A DNA stretch of 49,516 nt from Elusimicrobiota bacterium (lineage in GTDB: Bacteria > Elusimicrobiota > Elusimicrobia > UBA1565 > UBA9628), in NCBI GenBank assembly GCA_016212825.1, contig JACRDS010000169.1:1-49516 (forward strand). The letters run 5' to 3'. Shown here in pieces: positions 42,893 to 49,516 of the stretch (the first letter of the stretch is position 1; every line of letters starts with the position of its first letter). Position numbers and translations under genes: made by a program. The notes under the pieces are model-generated. The model was not told the origin of the DNA. It did not search any database and was given only the letters and a program-made list of their open reading frames with translations.

Positions 42893-44484
42893 GCGGCTGC
42901 GGCCTTGCCCGGACCGAGGACCTCGGCCTCGAGCTCCGCGTCGGTGGGCAGCGCCGGGACGGAAGCCGGCACGAGCGGCCGCCCCACCCCGAACATGTGC
43001 TCATAGAAGAGCGCATAGGCCGAGACGTCCGTGGCGTCGTCGAGCAGATGGAAATTCTCGAAATTGCCCTTGGAAGCGTACTTGGTCTGGTTGGCCGAGC
43101 CCGTCATCACGAGCTTGCCGTCTAGGATGAAGAACTTGTTGTGCGCCTTCTCCGCCGGCGGGAAGTCGCTGGGGTTGTTGGGCCCGGAGAGGATGCGCAG
43201 CTCCACGCCGGGCTGCAGGGCCAGCCACTCCGCATAAGGCTTGAAGGCTTCCGACCGGGACTGGCTCTCGTCGAAGATGACCCGCACGCGCAGTCCCCGG
43301 CGGCCCGCCTCGGCCAGGGCCTGGGCGATGCGGGTGGACCGGACCGCGAAAGCGGCCATATCCACGCTCTGCCGCGCCGCGCCGATGCCGGCCACGATCG
43401 CGTCTTCCAGGAGTCCCGAGGGCGAAAGGATGGACGCGGGCAAGGGAATCCCGTTGAAGACCTTGGCCGCGGCCTTGGGGACCGGCGGCGCCGGCACCGC
43501 GTCCGGCCAGGAATAGTCCTGGGCCTTGGACGCCAGGCTCACCGGCTGGCTCAGCCCACGCAGGTACTTCCAATAATCGGCCAGGTCGGAGATGCGCTCC
43601 GCCTCGTCCGTGAACACCAGGTTCTCGTAATGGTTGTTCTCTGAGAAGCGCGACCAGTTGTAGGAGCCGAACTCCGCGAGCCTGCCGTCGAACACCGCGA
43701 ATTTGTTGTGGTTGATGCCGTACTCGCCCAGGCCCCTGAGCACCGTCACGTCGAACTTCTCCTTGAGCAGGGCCCATATCTCCGGGCTGCGCTTGGCCTG
43801 GTACTGGCCGGGCTTGGCGGGAGCCGGGAACACGTTGCGGAAGTCCAGGACGATCTTCACGTCCACGCCCCGGGCCCGAGCCCGGCGCACCGCGTCCAGC
43901 AGTCCGGCGGACTTGAACTCGTAGACCGCGATGATCAGCGTCTCCCGAGTCGCGTCTATGGCCTTGATGAGCTCCCTCTCGACCGGGATGTTGGGCCGCA
44001 GGGCCACGGACGGCAGGGACTGCCCGTTGAAGGACACGGCCCGGCGAGGATAGGAAGGACCGCCGCCGTCGTCATGGAAAGCGGCCTGGGGAGCTTCGGC
44101 CGGACCTGCGACTGGAGCGGCTTGGGCGCCCAGCTTGAACTCGAAGGCCCGATCCGCGAAGTCCTTCTGCCCCTTCAGGTCCCCGGCCGGCGGCGCGGTG
44201 AAGGGGATCGGCGCGGAGAGCCTCTGCAGCGCCGTCTCCGCCGAGGCCGCGGGCGCGGCCGCGGCTGGAGCCCCCACGACCGGGACGGGAGACAGCGGGA
44301 TGGAGGCGGAGAGCGCCGGCGCGGCCAAGGCGAGGCCGGAGAGTGGGGAGGAGAGCCCGGGAGAGACTGAGAGCGCGGGCGCGGCCAGGACCCGCAGGCC
44401 GACGGGCTGCAAGGACACCGGCGCCACGCGCACGGACCCCGCCCAGACCGGGGTCAGATACAGGAGGAGCAGCCGGAGCATCAC
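42886..44484 (-). CDS. Secreted phospholipase D-family protein with two HKD motifs
   Basis: A 532-aa protein with a short signal peptide and a long Ala/Pro/Ser-rich leader (to about 130). Two HKD half-sites are visible: 'HNKFAVFDGRLAEFGSYNWS' (H259) and 'HNKFFILDGKLVMTGSANQT' (H448), so both halves of the PLD active site are present in one chain. Each half also has the 'IDATRETLIIAVYEF' and 'GAARQSVDMAAFAVRS' helix-strand. It resembles bacterial cardiolipin-synthase-like or Nuc-like phosphodiesterases more than true PLDs. The start is GTG at 44484 or ATG at 44481. The 3' end overlaps the HEAGH gene by 7 nt, tail to tail. Substrate: phospholipid or DNA. Confidence 0.85.
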   Translation of the reverse strand: MMLRLLLLYLTPVWAGSVRVAPVSLQPVGLRVLAAPALSVSPGLSSPLSGLALAAPALSASIPLSPVPVVGAPAAAAPAASAETALQRLSAPIPFTAPPAGDLKGQKDFADRAFEFKLGAQAAPVAGPAEAPQAAFHDDGGGPSYPRRAVSFNGQSLPSVALRPNIPVERELIKAIDATRETLIIAVYEFKSAGLLDAVRRARARGVDVKIVLDFRNVFPAPAKPGQYQAKRSPEIWALLKEKFDVTVLRGLGEYGINHNKFAVFDGRLAEFGSYNWSRFSENNHYENLVFTDEAERISDLADYWKYLRGLSQPVSLASKAQDYSWPDAVPAPPVPKAAAKVFNGIPLPASILSPSGLLEDAIVAGIGAARQSVDMAAFAVRSTRIAQALAEAGRRGLRVRVIFDESQSRSEAFKPYAEWLALQPGVELRILSGPNNPSDFPPAEKAHNKFFILDGKLVMTGSANQTKYASKGNFENFHLLDDATDVSAYALFYEHMFGVGRPLVPASVPALPTDAELEAEVLGPGKAAAAQ

Positions 44485-44490
44485 GGAAAA

Positions 44491-44496
44491 AGTGTA
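44491..44496 (-). promoter_or_regulatory. -10 box for the phospholipase D gene
   Basis: TACACT on the minus strand, then TTTTCC (6 nt) and the GTG at 44484, followed at once by an ATG. There is no ribosome site; this fits the leaderless pattern. Confidence 0.45.
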
Positions 44497-44525
44497 TCAC
44501 GGCGCCGCCGGCCGCGATACCGCCG

Positions 44526-44581
44526 AAGGGCCTAAGGGATGCCGGGCAGCGGACCTAGGAGCTCTTGGGCCGGAGGCCCTT
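44526..44581. repeat. GGGCC-type inverted repeats at the mntH 3' end
   Basis: AAGGGCCT (44526-44533) pairs with AGGCCCTT (44574-44581). Inside it is a second hairpin, GGGCC-GGA-GGCCC (44567-44579). The right arms reach into the stop codon of the Nramp gene, so the structure would form at the mRNA end. There is no U-tract. Confidence 0.5.
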
Positions 44582-45839
44582 AGCCCCAGGCGTCCCGGAG
44601 GAGGACGATGTTGAGCAGGGTTATCCCGACGGCAGCGGCCCACAGCAGGGACTTCTCCCCCGCGGGATTGGAGTGCTTGCCCATGACGCGGCCGGAGGAG
44701 GTCAGATACACGAGGGGGAAAATGGTGAAGGGCAGCTGCAGGCTCAGAGCCGCCTGGCTCCAGATGAGCCCCTGGAAGCTGTCGCGCAGGAACAGGACCG
44801 CGGCCAGCCCTCCGCCCAAGGTCAGCCCGATGCCGACGCGGGAGTGGCGGTCCGCCACGTTGTAGGGCTCGCCGAACATACCCGCGAAGATGCTGCCGCC
44901 CGCCATGGCCGCAGTCAGGCTCGAGGAGAATCCGGCCAGCACCAGAGCGACCGCGAAGACCGCGCCCGAGGCGCGCCCCAGCAGAGGCGCGAGCGTATCC
45001 TTGGCCTGCGCGAGTTCGGTGACGGGTATCCCGTTGGCGAAGAAGACCGCGGCCGCCAGAATCACGAGGGCGCAGTTGATGGCCCAGCCCAGCCCCATGG
45101 CCGCCAGGGTGTCCAGGAACTCGTAGCGCAGGCGCTCCCGCACGGCCGCATCGTCCCCGCGGTTGTACTGCCGGCTTTGGATGATCTCGGAATGCAGGAA
45201 CAGGTTGTGCGGCATCACCACGGCCCCGAAGACCCCCAGGATCAGGGCGCCGGCGCCCGCCGGGACCTGCGGCACGACGCAGCCCCGGGCGGCCGCGGCC
45301 CAGTCCACCTTGACCAAGGTCAGCTCGTAGATGAAGGCGACGCCCACGAGCCCCACCATGCCTATGATCCAGCGCTCCACCTTGCGGTAGGAGTTGGTCA
45401 GCAGCATCACGGCCACGCCCGCCGCGGTCAGGACCGCCCCGGCGCGCAGGGGCAGGCCGCAGAGCATGTTGAGCCCGATGGCGGCGCCCAGGAGCTCGGC
45501 CAGGGCCGTGGCCATGCCGGCCAGGACCGCGGTCGCCAGGAGGGCCCGGGCCGCGGCCGGGGGCAGGAATCGGGTCGTCGCCTCGGACAGGCACAGGCCT
45601 GTGGCGATGCCCAGGTGGGCAGCGTTATGCTGGAGCAGTATGAGCAGCAGCGTCCCCGCGGTCACCACCCACAGCAGGGCGTAGCCGTAGCCTCCGCCGG
45701 CGGCCAGGTTCGTGGCCCAGTTTCCCGGGTCGATGAAGCCGATGGTGACCAGGAAGCCCGGCCCGATGTACTTCAATATCTCCAGGGCCCCGAGTTTGGG
45801 GTGGTGCCGGGCGAAGAACGCGCGCAGCCAGGCGGTCAA
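44580..45839 (-). CDS. mntH: Nramp-family divalent metal (Mn2+/Fe2+) transporter
   Basis: A 419-aa inner-membrane proton-coupled importer with about 11 helices. The helix 1 metal site 'GFIDPGNWATNL' (D37, N40) and helix 6 'VMPHNLFLHS' are intact, which are the metal-coordinating DPGN and MPH motifs. A TTG start is proposed at 45839 because the TTG overlaps the mtgA stop (TTGA) and the length then matches the family; no ATG or GTG is well placed. It is the last gene of the TPR-mtgA-mntH operon. Its 3' end lies in a GGGCC hairpin. Confidence 0.93.
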   Translation of the reverse strand: MTAWLRAFFARHHPKLGALEILKYIGPGFLVTIGFIDPGNWATNLAAGGGYGYALLWVVTAGTLLLILLQHNAAHLGIATGLCLSEATTRFLPPAAARALLATAVLAGMATALAELLGAAIGLNMLCGLPLRAGAVLTAAGVAVMLLTNSYRKVERWIIGMVGLVGVAFIYELTLVKVDWAAAARGCVVPQVPAGAGALILGVFGAVVMPHNLFLHSEIIQSRQYNRGDDAAVRERLRYEFLDTLAAMGLGWAINCALVILAAAVFFANGIPVTELAQAKDTLAPLLGRASGAVFAVALVLAGFSSSLTAAMAGGSIFAGMFGEPYNVADRHSRVGIGLTLGGGLAAVLFLRDSFQGLIWSQAALSLQLPFTIFPLVYLTSSGRVMGKHSNPAGEKSLLWAAAVGITLLNIVLLRDAWG

Positions 45840-46627
45840 GGGAGGGCCCCCGTGACCGCCGCCGCAGAAGCCGTGTCGAGCCGTATCTCGTCGGGCATGA
45901 CCTCGGACGGCTCCTCCGGGAGCATCCCCGAGGCGCGCATGCGGCCCATGATGCGGCGCATATTGCGCTCCACGTAGCGGCCCCGCGCCGCCGGACTCCA
46001 GCGCTTCGGGTTGGGCAGGACCACGGCCATGGCCACGGCCTCGTCCGCGGTCAGGTCGGCCGCGGACTTGCCGAAGTAAGCCTGGGCCGCGGCCTCGGCC
46101 CCATAGATGTCCTTGCCCCACTGCGCGATGTTGAGGTAGAGCTCGAAGATGCGCCTCTTGCCCAAAGACTTCTCCAGGCGCCGGGCGATGAGCAGCTCCT
46201 TGAGCTTGCGCAGGGGGTTCTTGGAGGGCGAGAGGTAGAGGTTGCGCGCCACCTGCTGGGTGATGGTGCTGCCGCCGTAGGCGAAGCGCCTCATCTCCCA
46301 GTCCCTGCGCAGGGCGGACTTGACGCTCTCCCAGTCCACGCCCTTGTGCCGGTAGAAGGTGTCGTCCTCCGCCACGAACACGGCATGCTTGAGGTGCTCC
46401 GAGATGCGGTCCCACGGGACCCAGACCAAGCGCGGGGTGAACTTCTTCCCGGCCCGGCGCGCGGCGCTCCGCTTGAGTTCGATGTAGGCGGTGGTCCTGG
46501 GGTTGCTGTGCTTGAGAGGCTCCACGTCGGGGAGCCAGAGCACATACACGGCGCTGAGCAGAAAGGCCGCGGCCAGGGCTCTGAAGAGCAGGCCAGTGCC
46601 CTGTCTTACACGCAGTCGGCCGGGCAT
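45836..46627 (-). CDS. mtgA: Monofunctional peptidoglycan glycosyltransferase (GT51)
   Basis: A 263-aa inner-membrane enzyme that polymerises lipid II into glycan strands. One N-terminal helix (about 11-33) anchors it. The GT51 motifs are 'VAEDDTFYRHKGVDW' (catalytic E87), 'YGGSTITQQVARNLYL', 'RRIFELYLNIAQWG', and 'ADEAVAMAVVLPNP'. No transpeptidase domain follows, so it is the monofunctional type. It starts 6 nt after the TPR gene and overlaps the Nramp gene. Confidence 0.95.
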   Translation of the reverse strand: MPGRLRVRQGTGLLFRALAAAFLLSAVYVLWLPDVEPLKHSNPRTTAYIELKRSAARRAGKKFTPRLVWVPWDRISEHLKHAVFVAEDDTFYRHKGVDWESVKSALRRDWEMRRFAYGGSTITQQVARNLYLSPSKNPLRKLKELLIARRLEKSLGKRRIFELYLNIAQWGKDIYGAEAAAQAYFGKSAADLTADEAVAMAVVLPNPKRWSPAARGRYVERNMRRIMGRMRASGMLPEEPSEVMPDEIRLDTASAAAVTGALP

Positions 46628-46633
46628 AGGCCG

Positions 46634-47686
46634 CTAAGGAACCCGGCCTTCCATCAGGCGCCGGGTCGCGGCGCAGGCCGCGCTGGCCGGATCCTGGTCC
46701 AGGCAGGCGGCGCAGGCCGCGGCCGCGTCGTCGTAGCGCCGGGCTTGGTAGAGGTCGACGCAGGTCTTGGCCGCGTCCGGCGTGACCAGGCGCTCCATGC
46801 GCGCCAGTCCCGCCGCCGCGTCGACGTTGTCCGGGTCGATGCGCAGGGCCCGGCTCCATTCGTCGCGGGCCCTGGCGTAGTCTCCCTTCTGGTAGAAGAT
46901 GACTCCGGCGAGGTAGTGCTGCTGGGCGGCGCGCTGGTCCTCCGCGCGCTCCGGGCTGCGGTCGAAGGCGGAGCCGGCCTGCAGAGGGATGGCGTCCCCG
47001 GCGCGGGGCGAGCGGCCCAGGAGCTGGCGCACCCGTGCCAGCCCGGCGGCCACGTCCCGGTCCTCAGGGTCGAGCTCGCGGGCCCGCTCCCACTCCTGCA
47101 ATGCCTTCTCATAGTCCCCCTTCTCGAAATGGGCCATCCCCGCGAGGTAGGACTGTCGGGCCTGCCGCGCGTGGTCCTCGCCGCCCGGAGGCGCGGGCGG
47201 GGCCTGCTCGGCCAGGAGGCTCCTGAGTCCGTCGCGCCTGAGCCAGAGGTCGAGCACGGCCACGGTCGACCGGCCCTCCAGGATGGGCACGGCGGCCTCG
47301 TAGACGGGGGTCTCCGGGACCCGGCGCACCACCGGGGACGTCGAGGCCATGGCCTCGGAGGCGGCCCGGAGCTCGGCGCCGGTGGCCCGCCCATAGTCTC
47401 CCAACGTCACCGCGACGAGCTCCGGGGCCTCGGTCCAGCGCACCCGCCCGCGCCCATCGAGATAGACCACCGAGGCGACGCCGGGGGCGCGCGCCAGGCG
47501 CCTGAGGACCTCGAGCTCCCGCCCGGTGACCGCGCGGGGGTCGTCGCGGAGCCCGGCCGCGAGCGCGGCGCCGTGCAGGCCGCGCAGCTGGGCGGACTCG
47601 CCCGCGAGCCGCCGCAGGGCCGCGTCATCCTGGGCCGCCGCCCGGAGTCCGCCCGCCAGGAGCAGGGTGATGAGCACCGTGGTCAT
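46634..47686 (-). CDS. Exported TPR-repeat protein
   Basis: A 350-aa protein with a short signal peptide (MTTVLITLLLAGGLRAAA) and an N-terminal domain (about 30-165) that looks like a PAS/Cache-like sensor ('VASVVYLDGRGRVRW', 'YEAAVPILEGRSTVAVLDLWL'). Residues about 175-345 hold at least three TPR-like units ('YLAGMAHFEKGDYEKALQEW', 'YLAGVIFYQKGDYARARDEW'). Extracytoplasmic sensor-plus-TPR suggests a protein-binding role, perhaps in envelope assembly with MtgA. The start lies 6 nt after a TAAAAT and has no ribosome site. First gene of the mtgA-mntH operon. Confidence 0.75.
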   Translation of the reverse strand: MTTVLITLLLAGGLRAAAQDDAALRRLAGESAQLRGLHGAALAAGLRDDPRAVTGRELEVLRRLARAPGVASVVYLDGRGRVRWTEAPELVAVTLGDYGRATGAELRAASEAMASTSPVVRRVPETPVYEAAVPILEGRSTVAVLDLWLRRDGLRSLLAEQAPPAPPGGEDHARQARQSYLAGMAHFEKGDYEKALQEWERARELDPEDRDVAAGLARVRQLLGRSPRAGDAIPLQAGSAFDRSPERAEDQRAAQQHYLAGVIFYQKGDYARARDEWSRALRIDPDNVDAAAGLARMERLVTPDAAKTCVDLYQARRYDDAAAACAACLDQDPASAACAATRRLMEGRVP

Positions 47687-47692
47687 AAAGGT

Positions 47693-47698
47693 ATTTTA
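47693..47698 (-). promoter_or_regulatory. -10 box for the TPR-mtgA-mntH operon
   Basis: TAAAAT on the minus strand is followed by ACCTTT (6 nt) and the ATG at 47686, so the message probably starts at the initiation codon. It overlaps the divergent cheY control region. Confidence 0.5.
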
Positions 47699-47701
47699 TG
47701 A

Positions 47702-47707
47702 TATGAT
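47702..47707 (+). promoter_or_regulatory. -10 box for the cheY-like gene
   Basis: TATGAT, 9 nt before the ATG at 47717. There is no ribosome site (only TGAG). A second TATGAT overlaps at 47697-47702. Confidence 0.4.
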
Positions 47708-47716
47708 TGAGCCGCC

Positions 47717-48082
47717 ATGCCGCTGCGTATCCTCGTGGTCGACGACAGCATCGTCACCCGCAGCCTCATCCAGGAGTTCTCGGAGTGCTTCGGGCACCAG
47801 GTGGTGGCCGAGGCCGCCACGCTCACGGCCGCGGTCGCCGCCTACAAGGAGCACAAGCCCGACCTGGTCACGCTCGACCTGTCTTTGGCCGACGGCGACG
47901 GCCTCGCCGTCCTCAAGGCCCTGCGCAGGATCGACCCCGCGGCCCGCGTCCTCGTGGTCTCCGGGAACGTCCAACAGGCGGTCCATGACGAGGTCCGGGA
48001 CGCCGGAGCCGCCGGCTTCCTGAGCAAACCCTTCACGCTCGACGACCTGGGCCGAGCCCTGACCCGCTTCTCCCAAGGATGA
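47717..48082 (+). CDS. CheY-like single-domain response regulator
   Basis: A 121-aa receiver without output domain. The acidic pair is D9-D10, the phosphorylation site is D54 ('LVTLDLSLADGDG'), the switch position is S82 ('LVVSGN') and the conserved Lys is K104 ('GFLSKPF'). The next gene overlaps its stop by 4 nt and encodes a CheC-type phosphatase, so the pair should be made together. No CheA-type kinase lies in the window, so it must be phosphorylated by a kinase encoded elsewhere. It may control motility or, in a pilus-bearing cell, surface motion. Confidence 0.92.
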   Translation: MPLRILVVDDSIVTRSLIQEFSECFGHQVVAEAATLTAAVAAYKEHKPDLVTLDLSLADGDGLAVLKALRRIDPAARVLVVSGNVQQAVHDEVRDAGAAGFLSKPFTLDDLGRALTRFSQG

Positions 48083-48669
48083 ACCTCCCCGATTCGGTCC
48101 AGCAGCAGCTGCAGCGCCTGCTGCGCACGGGCATGGACACCGGCTTGGCCCGTCTGACCCAGATCTCCGGCGCGCCGTGGCAGGTCAGCGGCCTGTCCCT
48201 GAGCCACGGGCCGGCCCAGGACCTGCGCCGGCCCGCCGCGGGCGGCCCCCAGCACTGCGCCGCCCTCTTCACCATGCCCGGCGGGGTCTTCCTCGTGGCT
48301 TTCCCGGAGGAGAGCGCCGCGGCCGTGGCGCGCGCCTTCTTCAAGGGCTTCAGCAAGAAGCCCGACGCCTGGAAGGGCAAGGAGCCCGACGCGGTGGCCG
48401 AGATCGCCAACATGGTGGTCAACCCGGCCGTCAACCTCCTGGGCGACGCCGCGCTCATGATCATATTCCTCTCCTCTCCCGAGGTCTGGCGGGGGGACAT
48501 GAGCATGCTCGATGAGACGGCCTTCGGCAAGCTCCTCCTGCGCGAGGATGGGGCCGCCGTGCGGGCCGAGATCGGCATCGTCTCGCCGGAGCTCCCGGCC
48601 AGCGGCACCGTGATCATGCTCATGAACTCGGCCCTGGCGGAGCATCTGGCCGAGGCCTTGGGCGCCTAG
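48079..48669 (+). CDS. CheC/CheX-type CheY-P phosphatase
   Basis: A 196-aa cytoplasmic protein. It carries one copy of the CheC-family active-site signature D/S-x3-E-x2-N-x22-P: D104, E108, N111 and P134 in 'DAVAEIANMVVNPAVNL...P'. One such site is present, as in CheX; CheC proper usually has two. It should remove the phosphate from the CheY-like protein encoded just upstream, with which it overlaps by 4 nt. The N-terminal 45 residues are helical. Confidence 0.85.
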   Translation: MNLPDSVQQQLQRLLRTGMDTGLARLTQISGAPWQVSGLSLSHGPAQDLRRPAAGGPQHCAALFTMPGGVFLVAFPEESAAAVARAFFKGFSKKPDAWKGKEPDAVAEIANMVVNPAVNLLGDAALMIIFLSSPEVWRGDMSMLDETAFGKLLLREDGAAVRAEIGIVSPELPASGTVIMLMNSALAEHLAEALGA

Positions 48670-48698
48670 TTCCCCCGCCCCGCCCGGCCGGACCGCGG

Positions 48699-48704
48699 TA
48701 TAAT
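48699..48704 (+). promoter_or_regulatory. -10 box for the phosphoribosyltransferase gene
   Basis: TATAAT, with a GC-rich region in the -35 position. A standard leader with AGGAGGA (48712-48718) and the ATG at 48726 follow, in contrast to the leaderless genes nearby. Confidence 0.5.
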
Positions 48705-48725
48705 GGGAGTGTAGGAGGACCCGCC

Positions 48726-49361
48726 ATGTTCGCCGACCGCGCGGACGCCGGCCGCCGGCTCGCCGAGGAGTTGCTGCGGCGGCATGTCTCCGCGGACGTC
48801 ACCTTGGGCATCGCTCGCGGCGGCATCGTCGTGGGCTGGGAGGTGGCGCGCGCGCTGGGCGGGCTGCTCTCCGTCCTGGTGGTGCGCAAGCTGCCCTTCC
48901 CCGACAACCCGGAGGCGGGCTTCGGCGCGGCGGCCGAGGACGGCTCCCTGTGCCTGCTGCGGGGAGCCGCCGGCCGCCTGCCCCGCCGCCTGATCCGAGA
49001 GATCCTGAGCCGCCAGACCGCGGAGTTGCGCCGCCGGGTCCGGGTCCTGCGCCATGGAGCCCCCCTGCCCGATCTGCGCGGGCGCGCCGTGATCCTGGCC
49101 GACGACGGCATAGCCATGGGCTCCACCGCGCTGGCCGCGGTCAAGTGCTGCCGGCGCCTGGGGGCGCGCCGCGTCGTGGTCGCGGCGCCGGTCGCCTCGC
49201 CCGAGGCGCTGTCCCTCCTGGAGGAGGCCGCCGATGAGGTCGTGGTCCTAGCCTCCCCCCCGGAGTTCCGCGCGGTGGCGCAGTTCTACGATGACTGGCG
49301 CGACGTTCCTGACGAAGAAGTGCTGCGCATAGTCGATCGGACGGCCTGCCACGAGGCTTGA
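48726..49361 (+). CDS. Phosphoribosyltransferase family protein (type I PRTase)
   Basis: A 211-aa cytoplasmic enzyme. The PRPP-binding loop is 'VILADDGIAMGSTALAA' (about 120-136), with the usual two acidic residues followed by Gly/Ser/Thr. The N-terminal 'LGIARGGIVVGWEVA' is the substrate-side loop of this subfamily, often annotated as PRTase next to predicted hydrolases. It is not one of the well-known Hpt, Apt or Upp types by motif. The start has a strong AGGAGGA site. Substrate unknown. Confidence 0.9.
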   Translation: MFADRADAGRRLAEELLRRHVSADVTLGIARGGIVVGWEVARALGGLLSVLVVRKLPFPDNPEAGFGAAAEDGSLCLLRGAAGRLPRRLIREILSRQTAELRRRVRVLRHGAPLPDLRGRAVILADDGIAMGSTALAAVKCCRRLGARRVVVAAPVASPEALSLLEEAADEVVVLASPPEFRAVAQFYDDWRDVPDEEVLRIVDRTACHEA

Positions 49362-49379
49362 TACCTGTCAAATCAGTTA

Positions 49380-49409
49380 TTGACTCCTGCATAAGTAATG
49401 GCCTATACT
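49380..49409 (+). promoter_or_regulatory. Strong sigma70-type promoter of the mobile element
   Basis: TTGACT (49380-49385) and TATACT (49404-49409) are 18 nt apart, the best promoter in the window. It is followed by GGAGGTG (49417-49423) and the ATG at 49431. The surrounding DNA is lower in GC than the chromosome, as expected of imported DNA. Confidence 0.75.
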
Positions 49410-49430
49410 ATGGGCTGGAGGTGTGGAATA

Positions 49431-49516
49431 ATGCGCCCACACGGCAGCCCGGTTCAGTTGGAGCAACGACGTTTGCAAGCAGTCATCTTGTTTGAAAAGG
49501 GAATCCCCCCGGTGGA
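49431..49516 (+). CDS. IS630-like transposase, N-terminal fragment cut by the window end
   Basis: Only the first 28 residues are seen: 'MRPHGSPVQLEQRRLQAVIL', then 'FEKGIPPV'. This is the start of the helix-turn-helix DNA-binding part usual in IS630/Tc1-like transposases (typical opening M-R-P-x-G-S/T-x-x-Q-L-E-x-R-R). The GGAGGTG site is 7 nt before the ATG. The rest of the element lies to the right of the window, so its terminal repeats cannot be checked. Confidence 0.65.
   Translation, partial: MRPHGSPVQLEQRRLQAVILFEKGIPPV

Noticed and set aside
45840-46859. Extension of the Nramp frame to a start far upstream, giving a 759-residue protein
   Set aside because: The extra part is an out-of-frame reading of mtgA and the TPR gene; a TTG at 45839 gives the normal family length.

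Overview
The window is a gene-dense (about 95% coding), very GC-rich piece of a bacterial chromosome. It is diderm: it encodes outer-membrane beta-barrels, MltA, MtgA, PlsC and a type IV-like prepilin cluster. The style of the exported proteins (signal peptide, then an Ala/Pro/Val/Ser-rich leader, then an enzyme), an exported protein with a 'MTTYYPAP' start, and the prepilin cluster suggest an uncultured member of Elusimicrobiota. This placement is inference from gene style; no rRNA gene or phylogenetic marker alignment was available.

Layout. 1-321: no protein gene; a possible small structured RNA with a U-rich end (43-116) and three tandem dyads (226-304). 322-14640 (minus strand): a block of exported enzymes. 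A compact operon runs from a 52-aa ORF through an outer-membrane barrel, a 2318-aa multidomain exoprotein (HExxH, subtilisin, HEAT repeats, decayed second subtilisin half, decayed GH13-like barrel), an acyl-CoA dehydrogenase and a GH144-type glucanase. It is followed by a separately promoted secreted GH77+GH133 fusion that looks like a two-activity glycogen/alpha-glucan debranching enzyme. 14794-19759: PlsC, a Yip1-type membrane protein, an MFS transporter and another barrel. 19860-25331: a secreted HExxH protein, a small secreted protein, an 884-aa exported protein with a DUF4105/Lnb-like H...C core, and a Cys-rich repeat protein. 25339-30853: CysK, a two-gene ABCG-like ABC exporter plus a small anchored protein, an S1-domain protein (RpsA-like) and an MDR oxidoreductase. 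30863-34426: a secreted ComEC-type MBL hydrolase, a secreted protein with two copies of an ADP-ribosyltransferase-like (HYD1-like) module, and a metallophosphoesterase. 34515-40261: Smc and a four-gene prepilin operon. 40342-44484: the TYYPAP protein, MltA, a zinc-ribbon/HEAGH membrane protein and a secreted phospholipase D. 44580-47686: a TPR protein, MtgA and an Nramp transporter as one operon. 47717-49361: a CheY/CheC-type pair and a phosphoribosyltransferase. 49431-end: the start of an IS630-like transposase behind a strong sigma70-type promoter.

Themes. Much of the coding capacity is for exported hydrolases acting on alpha- and beta-glucans, proteins, phospholipids and peptidoglycan. Several share a similar low-complexity N-terminal leader although their catalytic domains are unrelated. 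Many genes have no Shine-Dalgarno sequence but do have a -10-like hexamer 6-9 nt before the start codon, which suggests frequent leaderless transcription. The most notable objects are the 2318-aa exoprotein and its operon, the GH77-GH133 fusion, and the tandem ART-like protein.
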